From Lantana camara (taxonomy: Eukaryota > Streptophyta > Magnoliopsida > Lamiales > Verbenaceae): DNA of 64,000 nt. The stretch spans positions 15,248,001 through 15,312,000 of the forward strand of contig CM074863.1 in NCBI GenBank assembly GCA_037501455.1, given 5' to 3'. Of the stretch, positions 11,433-21,252 are shown piece by piece. Position 1 is the first letter of the stretch. Each line of letters begins with the position of its first letter. The notes under the pieces are model-generated. The model was not told the origin of the DNA. It did no database searches and was given only the letters and a program-made list of their open reading frames with translations. The position numbers were made by a program, and so were the translations under genes.

Positions 11433-12650
11433 ACCACTGATCCAGCTGAGCATTTGGATCACTTTGTACATCTGATGCATTTGTATGACCATCCGAGCAA
11501 TTATTGGGCCAAGGTGTTTGTCACTTCCCCCACGGGAATGGCCCAAGACTGGTACAAAAAGCTTCCCCCGCGCTCAATCCGAGGGTACTATGAACTGACA
11601 GACGCATTCATAAGCCACTTCAACTCTCTGAAGGTACCGGCCCCAGCCGCTATTGCTCTTTACAGCTTGGTCCAGGGACCGAACGAGACGCTCAGGTCCT
11701 TCATGGGAAGGTTCAACAAGGAAATCTTGTTAGTGGAAAAACCCTCGATGGATTTCTTGAGGCACGTTCTCTTTGGAGCCATCAACATGAAGCACTACAT
11801 CAGCAAAGAGTTCGTGGAGGAGGTAGCCAAGAAAAAGCCACGTTCGTTGATGGAGATTAGGGAGATAGCGGATTCTTTCTTCACCCTCGAGGATATGTAC
11901 ATCGCGAGGGATCAGAAAATGGCAAACGCCCCTCGCCCCAGCAAAGCCCCCGAGGACAGAGCGGACTCTATCAGGGGTCGCCGCCGCAGTCCAATTCCCG
12001 CTCGTAGGAATCCCTCACCTCTGCGTAAATTTGAGCGTATTCCCCTCAACCGCCCAATCGCTAAAGTTTACTCCATGGCGGATAAAAAATTGTTCAAGAG
12101 ACCGCCCAGGTTGAGGGAAACCGAGGCCCAGAAGCGTTCAGGAAAGTACTGTGCTTTTCAAAAACAGAAGGGGCATGATACAAACGAATGTCGTCAGCTT
12201 GAGAGCGAGATTCAGAGGCTTATCGCTGGGGGGCACCTCAAGGAGTTCGTAAAGGTGCTGGAAAGATATGATGAACACTGCGCTGAACGAGGGCGTGGTA
12301 GAGGAAGGAGCCGCTCACGCTCACGCAGCCCTGGCCACCACCACACTGAATCAAGCGACCGCGGCAAGGGGAAAGCTGCGGATTTGGAGAATCAACCCTT
12401 CGCGGTCATCCACATGATCGCGGGAGGACCCTCGGCAGGCGACTCTAATGCTTCCCGGCGTCGCTACCTTCGAAGCTATGACCAGAGATCGTCCCTTCCC
12501 AAGCCTGTGCTTTCCTTGGATAGCTCTCCACACTCGAAGGAGAACGACATTGTGGGGTTCACGGAGAAAGATTTGGAACACATTGTAACACCCCATGGGG
12601 TTGGTGAAACCTCTGACTGCCCCATAGTGGTTAGTTTAGACGTTCATAAC
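11433..12650 (+). pseudogene. Tat element A: gag, truncated at the N-terminus
   Basis: The open frame carries the Tat-lineage gag core (DWYKKLPPRSI, a LTDAFISHFNSL block, YSLVQG.NETLRSFMGRFN), a basic linker, the zinc-knuckle-like CAFQKQKGHDTNEC and an RGRGRSRSRS tract. By comparison with copy B (CAFHKQKGHDTNEC), the metal-binding His of this knuckle is Gln. Roughly the first 330 codons present in B are missing because of the 5' deletion at about 11432. At 12650 the frame is cut by the Athila-like insertion and resumes at 45512 after the ATAAC duplication. Gag forms the virus-like particle of the element. Confidence 0.85.
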
Positions 12651-14179
12651 TGATAGACAAATCTTGAACCCAAGTGTAAGTTCTAAATCCGATTGCAACA
12701 CTTAAGGTATCGTATCCACAGGGAAGGGAATTCAACAACCACTTTTATGACTATTTCTAATCTAGAGACCGGAAAAGATTGACAAAGTTGTGCTATACTA
12801 TTATGACAAAATTAAACTTAACTAATACGTAATCAAACACACGAGCTAACAAATAAACGCAAGATTTAACCACTTAATTAAAACGGATCGGGAAGTAAAT
12901 CATATGCTCTTTTGTGATCAAATCAGTACTCAAGTACGGATGTATGATTCTTCAACCTAATCACGATGTTATACCTAGCTTCTTTCGAAGGCTAGATGTC
13001 TAATTAATTAATCCAAGTGTTGTTCTCACAATCACTTAGTAACCAAATTAATCGAATAAAGCAAGATTAGTGTATTTAAAACCCAGCGGCTTGGCATAGA
13101 ATTCTAAATACGTGTTGTAGAATTTCGGGTTAAATTTCTTTAAGCCCAAAAAGTCTAAGTTTTGGAAGCACTCTCAATTATCCTCAATCTCTCGATTATC
13201 GGATAATTTACAATATGTTCATGGATGGCCAATCCATTCCCAGCTTATTCAATACCGTTTTCCTAACAAAGAATCACACAAAATGACTCGAGCATTAATT
13301 CAAACACCTTAGATGCATAATCCTTACCCCCTAACCCTAGGAGATTAGTTCCTCATATTTGAATTAAAACTCATTAAACTCAAAAGAATTGCATTCAAAA
13401 TACTCATGTCTAACATAAACATCAAAACGGAATTAATAACTTTGAGTTCTAACCTAATCATCCAAAAACGAATCTAAAGCGAATAACTAATTATGCTAGA
13501 ATTGAAAAACCAAAACTTGAGGAATTAGTTTGATCGGAAAGCAATAAATAAAACCAAATTGATAAAGTCTTGTGCTTGGAATCAATCTTCAGCTCTATGT
13601 CTTCGTGTTTCTTCTTCCTCCGAGTGTTCTTGAACTCCTGGGAAAAACGTAGTCCAAAAGCTCCCCTATTCCGCCTCAAATCCGCGTATATATAGAATTC
13701 CGAAATCTGAAACCGCCCCGTGACACGGGCGTGCGAAGCTCATGCCTTAAATTGTGACACGCCCGTGTCACGTATTAAATCGTATCCGCGCTTTTCTTAC
13801 TTGACACGGGGGTGTCAAAACCTGTTCTTCTTGATGACACTGGCGTGCAAAATCTCCAGGCCTCTCTGTACCAAGTCACGGCCGTGCAACAAATTACCCT
13901 ACATTGGTGACACGGGCGTGTCACCTCCTGAAATCCGAGGGTCACTTCTGTACTGAGACACAGGCGTGTCTCAGTTTGCTCTTCCATGGGGACACGGGCG
14001 TGTCCCCTAGAATTTCTCGTTTTTTCGCCCTTTATTGCATGGTTTTGTTTTTACTCCGTCTTTTCAACTCCAAGGTGAAAGGTACCTAATAAGGAGCATA
14101 AATCACACTATAAGTTCTTAAAACTGCTGGAATTTAACTAAAATTGCCCCACAAATCCATGCAATAAACCGATACATCA
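12651..14179 (-). repeat. Athila-like 3' LTR
   Basis: In element orientation it starts TGATGTATCGGTTTATTGC (at 14179) and ends GATTTGTCTATCA (at 12651). A TATATATA box lies at 13687-13694 and a dyad cluster lies just upstream at 13721-14008. It differs from the 5' LTR at about six positions, for example within the dyads at about 13841 and 13961. The 12651-13680 part (R/U5 side) has no gene; short open frames there are chance. Confidence 0.92.
13687..14008 (-). promoter_or_regulatory. Athila U3 promoter: TATA box plus eight-site dyad array
   Basis: Reading on the minus strand, a TATATATA box (13687-13694) is preceded over about 315 bp by eight sites of the form GACACG-NN-CGTGTC. Examples are TGACACGCCCGTGTCA (13755-13770), GGTGACACGGGCGTGTCACC (about 13905-13924), a GAGACAC.GGCGTGTCTC site near 13956 and GGGGACACGGGCGTGTCCCC near 13989. 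The flanking bases differ from site to site but stay self-complementary. Position directly upstream of the TATA suggests enhancer or operator function (inference). The same array sits in the other LTR (about 45014-45335). Confidence 0.7.
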
Positions 14180-15763
14180 AACTCCCCCAAACTTAAATAT
14201 TGTTCGTCCTCGAGCAATCAAGAAAATCAACCCAGCCTCAAAATCAATCTCTCAATGGGGCAATTCTCAGAATTTTACGCAAGCAAGTCTAGCCTATCAA
14301 ACACATTTCAATCAAGCACAAGTATCAACACAATGGTATAAGTCAAATATCCTCGTGTAGTGTGTGAATTCGAACAAGAGAATGTACAATGGTCAGAACA
14401 CCAAACTAATGATTCCTTCGTAAGTACCAATGATAGACTTCGGAAAACATTCTTCGCACCTATCTCCACTAATGGAATTAACCAAGAATTCAGGATCGGA
14501 AGGTCTTTCGAGGCTTGTAATGTGGGCTCGGGGTTAAGGTTATGGAATTTTTAGTATAGTAGTAACTCAACACACCTAGCTCACCCATTCAAATCTCCTC
14601 GGTCGCCATCTTTGTCTTTCCCCATTAAACTCCCCCAAACTTAGACTTTGTCTAAGTTTGTCACAGACAGTCTAAAATTTCTTCTGTTTCAAATCTTCTC
14701 CATACTCTTCTCAAAAATATATATATTCTTTTTTTTTTTTTTTTTTTTTTCTTTGTCCACTTTTTGCTTACACAACTCGTTCTTTTACTACTTCCTTTTG
14801 AATTCTTCTTTTCTTTCAGCATCTAAGATTTCTCTTATTTCTTCTCTTGGTTTCTCATCAGGAATTTAGCAACATCTTCAATCGATTCAAACGAATGAGC
14901 AAAGTGTGACTCAAGGGTAAGTTTATGGTGCTGTGCCTGTGGCTTATAATGCGGCTACAAAAATTAATGGCACAACACTTAGGCTCAGCGGGGTCAATAG
15001 GATTTCGTTCTTTAGTACAAATGGCTCAATAGCGAGGCTACCTCCGACATGAATGCCTAAGTCATCTCCCTAACTCTTCGTCAATTCAAAATTTCGCTTC
15101 AATAGGACTAAAATGCCTCCTAATCCACTTCTCAGTATTATTCAAGAATTACTAACTCAGCATCCTAACCTAAGTACATGACCTTGTTCAATAGTGCACA
15201 AAAATAAGGATATCCCACCATTCCAAAGTATCAATACTCACACCTAACTTTATGCATTCAACTAGCCTAACTCACTTTGGCAAACTTTCAACAATCAAAC
15301 CTCATCGAAAAATTAAAAATTTTGGCTTATTTTCATCAATCATCTTTTCATGCTCAAAGATATCACAAATTCAAGTAAGTCAAGCCCCCAACGCATCTTC
15401 CTATGCAAAATATTAGCAATACAATCCAAAACTTTTTGCCCCTCTCCCCCAAACTTAAATCATGCAATGTCCCTATGCATAAAAGAAAAAAAAGAAAGAA
15501 GGCAAAAAGAAAACTCCCTCAATACTGCGAAGAACCCGGCAACAAGCTATTCATCAACCCTAACCTGCACTTAAACGACTAAAACACGGATCATAAGCAG
15601 AGCAAATGATAATCAACATGCAATTAGCAAGCAGGCCCTGTCGTCAAGTATCTCAAATAACCATACGAATAATTAGCACAGTGCAATTGGTTAGGTTAGT
15701 GTGGTGAATTATATCTTCATACAGACCAAGGCAGAGAAAATGAAAGCCTAGAAAAGAAATCAC
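14180..15763 (-). other. Athila-like 3' untranslated region and polypurine tract
   Basis: On the minus strand the 3' LTR is immediately preceded by the purine-rich AAGTTTGGGGGAG (CTCCCCCAAACTT at 14182-14194), the plus-strand primer. The same 13-mer recurs at 14630-14642 and 15444-15456. A 22-T run lies at 14729-14750. No coding domain is recognised between the ORF3 stop (15764) and the PPT. Confidence 0.75.
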
Positions 15764-17005
15764 TCAAGGAAAAGATGGCGGGTAATGTGGCGGCTGTCTT
15801 GAGCTACTCGCTCCGGCGCCTCCAAATTGTTTGGCGAGGTATGCGTGGAGATTCTCGAACTGACCATCAATGTGGAGCTGCAAGGCATCAAGCCGGGAGT
15901 CCACATGCTCTACGAAGCTGTCCATCCGCGCATTCTGGGATGCCATATAATCCAGCATGTAAGCGGGGATTTCCTCCTCGTCGTCTTGGACCATTGGCAT
16001 CTGTGCTCCTCGCCCGCCTTTCTCCCTATCCGGTATCTGAGCAAGCCTCCTTTGCTGATCAAGAGTGAGGTCATCATATTTGGCCACACCCCACCTGTAC
16101 ATTCGCTCAAACCGGTTCCTTTCCCTTTCCGGATACCAGGGTAAAACCCTGTCCTTTAGGCTCCCGGCAGACCATCGGATGAATAGGTCCATCTTGATGA
16201 ACGTCTGCTCTTCAACATAGGGAAAGTTGGATAGGGGCTCCGTATCCTCTTCAAGCCATCCCACCTCTCTGGCGAGCTTCGTCACATAGGCTCCATGACC
16301 TATAGTTCCCGATGCCCTGCCTGCCACCTCCTTTAACTTGTACATGAATTCCGTTGTGGCATCAAACTGCATCCCCTCCTTCATGAAATACATGATGGCC
16401 AACTCAAACCCGTTTATATTGCCATCACTCTCATGCCTCGCACATATGCCCATAGCTAGTAGCCTATGCACCATTCGCCAGGCTAAGCTATCAAGCCATG
16501 TGGCCTTAGTATTACGCGGGTTGTAGGCCGGGGCACCAGCTTTGAGAGGGAAAGACCGCCACACCGCCTCCCTGTCCTCATTGGACCAATTTGGCAACGT
16601 TGTCATCTCGCACATAGGAAACCCTAAGGCATCCCGAATCTCATCTAGATTTAAAGATTCGGTATCCTCTCCATCTAATGTGAAATTGAGTTTGGTGTTG
16701 ACTTGGTCCCAAGTCATGGTGGTGAAGAATGCGGTTGTCAATTCCGGATAAGTATTAGCCGGAACCATCATGAACGTCCTCCACCCGATATTGTTGAACA
16801 ACACCTCAATCTCTTCCCAAACGCCTAATCTCCTAAGTGTGGTGAGATGCGGGAACTTGGTGGGCATGATATTGCGCGTCGTATTACGGTTGTAAGGGTT
16901 CCCAAGCCCTTCCAATGTGACATTCACGGAATCCCGTGGTTGGCGGCCGGTTGGCCCGGACGAGGAGGTGAGTTGCAGAGGGGCGGGTCTCTTGTTGCGT
17001 CCCAT
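15764..17005 (-). CDS. Athila ORF3: extra ORF between pol and the 3' LTR (env position)
   Basis: This is an uninterrupted ORF of 413 codons from ATG at 17005, preceded by a good 3' splice site (TTTTTGTGCAG, intron ending 17011). The open frame reaches 29 codons further up, but that part is probably intron. The protein has a conserved-looking block near residues 45-90 (TTLRRLGVWEEIE, a WRTFM stretch, YPELTTAFFTTM), then LNFTLDGE and a predicted helical body. Near residues 335-342 it is acidic (DDEEEIP), followed by a heptad-like stretch (MDSFVEHVDSRLDAL) and a Pro/Ser-rich tail. The pattern resembles the plant ATHILA ORF-1 family. I see no convincing signal peptide or transmembrane segment, so an envelope role is unsupported. 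It has no stops, unlike gag. Confidence 0.72.
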   Translation of the reverse strand: MGRNKRPAPLQLTSSSGPTGRQPRDSVNVTLEGLGNPYNRNTTRNIMPTKFPHLTTLRRLGVWEEIEVLFNNIGWRTFMMVPANTYPELTTAFFTTMTWDQVNTKLNFTLDGEDTESLNLDEIRDALGFPMCEMTTLPNWSNEDREAVWRSFPLKAGAPAYNPRNTKATWLDSLAWRMVHRLLAMGICARHESDGNINGFELAIMYFMKEGMQFDATTEFMYKLKEVAGRASGTIGHGAYVTKLAREVGWLEEDTEPLSNFPYVEEQTFIKMDLFIRWSAGSLKDRVLPWYPERERNRFERMYRWGVAKYDDLTLDQQRRLAQIPDREKGGRGAQMPMVQDDEEEIPAYMLDYMASQNARMDSFVEHVDSRLDALQLHIDGQFENLHAYLAKQFGGAGASSSRQPPHYPPSFP

Positions 17006-17010
17006 AATGC

Positions 17011-17760
17011 CTGCACAAAAATACCCCCATATCAACAACAAAATCAATTCAAGTTCAATGGGGCATTTTATCGAACATCTTGTAAGCACCAATAAGAAGT
17101 CTAGGATTTCATCAAATAAAGCATGACCTTGCGTCTCCCGATACCTAGACTTATCCCTCTATATTACCAAATTCGTTTAAAGATCATAGTGACTCAATTT
17201 CGTCCTCCAACGTGTACATAACCACCCACAATAACTCTCCAAAATTTGCAAAATTCATGACAATGTGTACAAGCAAGGGCCAAATTTTCCAATACAAACC
17301 AAATACCTAACTCTAGCATGCTCAAAACTCGACTAAGGAGCAAGAATTCAGAAGAATTATATCCAACATGCTTAAATAAGAGATTAGGGTTCACCCTCTT
17401 AATGCCTAAAAATTCCAATTTCATGCCAATTCCTAGTTCTCCTCATGCCAAAACTCACAATAGAATCAAGAAATCCCAAGAAAACACACATAAGCATGCT
17501 TCATAGAACTAGGGTCTAACTTTTCTCAATTGAAATACAAGAAATTAAAGCACCCAAGAGAAGAGAAGACTTACCCGTTTGATTTAGGATGTAAGGTGTA
17601 ATGTGGGTGTGTGTCTTGCCGGATTATGAACCAAAGTAATGGTGGAGGTGCTTGTGCCGTGCGGGAATGGGGAAGAAGAAATATGGATGAGAGAAAATGG
17701 GGGTGTGCTTGTGTTTGGAATGACAAAAGAAGTGAAAAACCGCTGCTTCTTAAAGCCTGC
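17011..17760 (-). promoter_or_regulatory. Athila ORF3 internal promoter, ATG-free leader and leader intron
   Basis: On the minus strand a TATA-like TTTAAGAA (about 17749-17756) lies just downstream of a dyad cluster (17763-17960). About 175 nt of leader without any ATG then run to a strong donor, CGG|GTAAGT (intron starts 17574). The acceptor TTTTTGTGCAG|GC ends the intron at 17011 (564 bp), five bases before the ORF3 start at 17005. The arrangement parallels the LTR promoter (dyads, TATA, leader). It is read from sequence signals only. Confidence 0.55.
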
Positions 17761-17762
17761 TG

Positions 17763-17960
17763 CGCGACACGCCCGTGTCGGTAAGTGAACTGGATGGATG
17801 ACACGGGCGTGTCATCCCTTACCTGGCGATTTCTGTACCTAGACACGGGGGTGTCGATTTTTCCTTGTGGAACTTGACACGCCCGTGTCGTCTCTCGTTG
17901 GCAGCACTGTACCTAGACACGGGGGTGTCATGGATGTCTTCATATGGGAGACACGCCCGT
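17763..17960 (-). repeat. Second dyad array, upstream of Athila ORF3
   Basis: Six sites of the GACACG-NN-CGTGTC type lie in about 195 bp. They include CGACACGCCCGTGTCG, GATGACACGGGCGTGTCATC and GGGAGACACGCCCGTGTCTC(CC), with centres GC/CC, GG or GGG. Flanks again differ between copies while staying complementary. A PPT-identical 13-mer (17963-17975) abuts its upstream edge. Confidence 0.72.
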
Positions 17961-18187
17961 GTCTCCCCCAAACTTGAAATTTTGCTCAAAATTTCGCACC
18001 TTTTAGCTCAAAATCATCCATTCACTTCATAATCCATCCACTCTAATCGAACCAAAATACCTGAACACGAGACAAAAGATATCATCAATCACAAGCTTAA
18101 CTAACTAACACGAAAGAAAAGAAAAACGACAAAGGAAAGAAAAATAGTTCTAAGTTATAGTCGTTAGCTTGACTTCATGACTCCGGG

Positions 18188-21100
18188 CTAAGGTGCTGGA
18201 GTTGTTAACACGCACGAGACGTGTTCGCCAATTCGATCTCCGGCAAGATATGGCTTGAGTCTTTGTCCATTCACCACAAAGGATGGTGAGCCTTCATTGC
18301 CTATCTCCACCGCTCCATTCACCAAGACTTTTACTACTCTGAACGGACCGGACCACCTTGACTTAAGTTTCCCGGGGAAAAGCTTCAATCTGGAATTGTA
18401 CAACAACACCAGTTGACCTTCGACAAACTCCTTGACCCGAATATGCTTATCATGCCACTTCTTCGTTCTCTCCTTATAAATCCGGGCATTTTTGTACGCT
18501 TCTAACCTTAATTCCTCCAACTCTTGCAGGTCAAGTATCCTTTTTTCTCCGGCTCTTGTGAGATCAAAATTTATAGCCTTAATGGCCCAATACGACTTAT
18601 ACTCGATCTCGACGGGGAGGTGACATGCTTTACCATAAACCAACTGATACGGAGAAGTTCCTATAGGTGTCTTGAACGCGGTCCTGTAAGCCCATAACGC
18701 GTCATCCAACTTCGAGGACCAATCTTTCCTAGAGGGGCTCACCACCTTCTCCAAAATCCACTTCAACTCTCTATTCGTGACCTCCGCTTGCCCACTTGCT
18801 TGGGGATGATACGCAGTAGTTACCCGATGCTGGACCCCGTATTTCTTCAGCAGAGCTTCCAAGGGCTTGTTGCAGAAATGCGTACCTCTATCACTGATTA
18901 ATGCCCGTGGGACTCCGAACCTATTGAAAATGTTCTTTTGCAAGAACTTAATCACCACCTTCGAGTCATTGGTTGGAGTTGCCACGGCCTCAGCCCACTT
19001 GGATACATAATCCACCGCTACCAAGATATACTGATTCCCATACGATGGTGGGAAAGGTCCCATGAAATCGATTCCCCAAACATCAAACAATTCAACTTCC
19101 AAGATATACTTCATGGGCATCTCATCTCTCTTACTAATGTTCCCGGATCTCTGACAAGTATCACATTCCTTGGCAAATTTGTAAGCATCCTTAAACAGCG
19201 TGGGCCACCAAAACCCAGACTGTAATACCTTAGCTGCTGTCTTTCGACCACTAGAATGCCCTCCATATAAGCTTGCATGACATCTCTCAAACACTTCATC
19301 GGCCTCAACCTCCGGGACACATCTCCGTACTAGACCATCTGAACAATGCTTATATACATATGGCTCTTCCCAATAATAACGTTTCACTTCGGATAAGAAT
19401 CTCTGCTTCTGATGGAAATTCATGCCCGGTGGTAGAGCTTTGCAAACCATATGATTCACGATATCTGCGTACCAAGGAACTATTGCATCGGCTGCAAACA
19501 ACTCCTCATCTGGGAAATTCTCAGTAATCTCCTCCTCGTACTCATCCTCCTTGTCCCCAACCTCTAATCTTGACAAGTGATCTGCAACTAAGTTCTCCGT
19601 CCCCTTCTTGTCACGAATTTCAAGATCGAACTCCTGAAGCAATAGAATCCATCTAATCAAACGGGGCTTTGAATCCTTCTTCGAAAGGAGATACTTGATT
19701 GCTGCGTGGTCCGTGTAGACGATTGTCTTCGAACCTATCAAATAAGACCGAAACTTGTCAAAAGCATGCACAATAGCTAATAATTCCTTTTCAGTAGTAG
19801 CATAATTTAATTGTGCATCATTTAAAGTTTTGCTAGAATATGCGATAACGTGTAAACGTTTCTCCCTTCGTTGGCCAAGAACTGCTCCAATGGCCAAATC
19901 GCTCGCATCGCACATTAGCTCGAACGGTATAGTCCAATCCGGTGCAACCATGATTGGTGCCGAGGTAAGCTCCTTCTTCAACCTATCAAATGCAAGTAAG
20001 CACTCATCATTAAACACGAATTCAGTATCTTTTTGCAGTAACTTGCATAAAGGTAAGGTAATTTTTGAAAAGTCCTTGATGAACCGGCGATAGAACCCGG
20101 CATGACCAAGGAAACTTCTCACTCCCTTGATATTGGTAGGCGGAGGCAGTTTTGCGATCACATCAATCTTGGCCTTGTCCACCTCAATGCCTTTCTCCGA
20201 AACTTTATGACCCAACACTATCCCTTCCTTCACCATGAAATGACACTTCTCCCAATTTAGCACAAGGTTAGTTTCTTCACATCGCTGCAAAACTTGAGCA
20301 AGATTATGCAAGCAAGAATCGAAAGAAGAACCAAACACAGAAAAGTCATCCATAAAAATTTCCATTGTGCGTTCTATAAAGTCAGAGAAAATGGCCATCA
20401 TGCATCGTTGAAAGGTAGCCGGGGCATTACACAACCCAAAAGGCATACGCCTATACGCAAAAGTACCATAAGGGCAGGTAAACGTACATTTTTCCTGATC
20501 CTCTGGAGCTATAGCAATTTGGTTATACCCTGAATACCCATCCAGAAAACAGTAATAAGAATGTCCGGCTAACCTCTCTAACATCTGATCAATAAAAGGA
20601 AGTGGAAAGTGATCTTTGCGAGTGGCATTGTTCAACTTCCTATAATCTATACAGACTCTCCAACCCGTGACTGTCCTAGTTGGTATTAACTCATTCTTTT
20701 CATTTTTAATTACAGTCATTCCCCCTTTCTTGGGCACTACCTGTACAGGGCTAACCCACTTGCTATCCGAGATAGGGTAAATTATCCCGGCATCTAACAA
20801 TTTCAGTACCTCAGCCCTAACTACCTCTTTCATGTTCGGGTTCAATCTACGCTGATGTTCTACGGAGGGTTTATGGTTATCTTCCATAAGAATTTTATGC
20901 ATGCAAATAGATGGGCTAATCCCTTTAATGTCAGAAATAGTCCAACCTATCGCTCGTTTGTGTTCTCTCAAAACCCTCAACAAGGCATCATGCTGTGAAT
21001 CAGTTAAATCAGAGGCAACTATAACAGGTAGTGTTTCAGATTCACCCAAATAAGCATATCTCAAATGAACGGGAAGGGGTTTCAGTTCTAACTTGGGAGC

Positions 21101-21252
21101 TGTCTCAACAGAAGGACGAAGAGTGGGCTTACCTGTACCCAACTCTTCATATACAAACCTCTTTCGGAATGGTACGTACGGGGTGGCTTCGAGTGCCTTT
21201 GCGTAGGCAGCCAATTCTTCTAAGATGTCTTCCCCATCAATGTGGTCAGTGA
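18188..21252 (-). pseudogene. Athila pol: RT, RNase H and integrase (5' part separated by Copia-1)
   Basis: About 1021 codons are open on the minus strand. In order they show the RT ([11 protein letters not shown] near residue 220, the active site FMDD near 308), RNase H ([15 protein letters not shown] near 458, YTDHAA near 515), then the integrase zinc module (H..H, CDTCQ, about 667-713) and catalytic core. Asp residues are at WGIDFMGP (about 733) and ISDRGTHF (about 797), and Glu at GQAEVTNRE (about 832). A C-terminal GPFRV chromatin-like region ends the protein. All catalytic residues are present and no stop is seen. The apparent Met start at 21280 lies in the Copia-1 LTR; true Athila codons begin at 21252 and join in frame to the protease end at 41454. 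The insertion silences it. Confidence 0.92.

Noticed and set aside
11454..12653. A standalone 399-codon gene
   Set aside because: It is the middle of Tat A gag, without its N-terminus, and its stop comes from the Athila LTR border; the frame resumes at 45512.
13721..14008. Regularly spaced dyads as a CRISPR array
   Set aside because: This is a plant genome, spacing and flanks are irregular, the repeats are short palindromes in an LTR promoter and no cas gene is present.
15764..17092. Athila ORF3 as a membrane envelope protein, with an N-terminal hydrophobic stretch
   Set aside because: The hydrophobic stretch (LELILLLIWGYF) lies upstream of a good splice acceptor and of the likely ATG at 17005; the rest has no convincing signal peptide or membrane segment.
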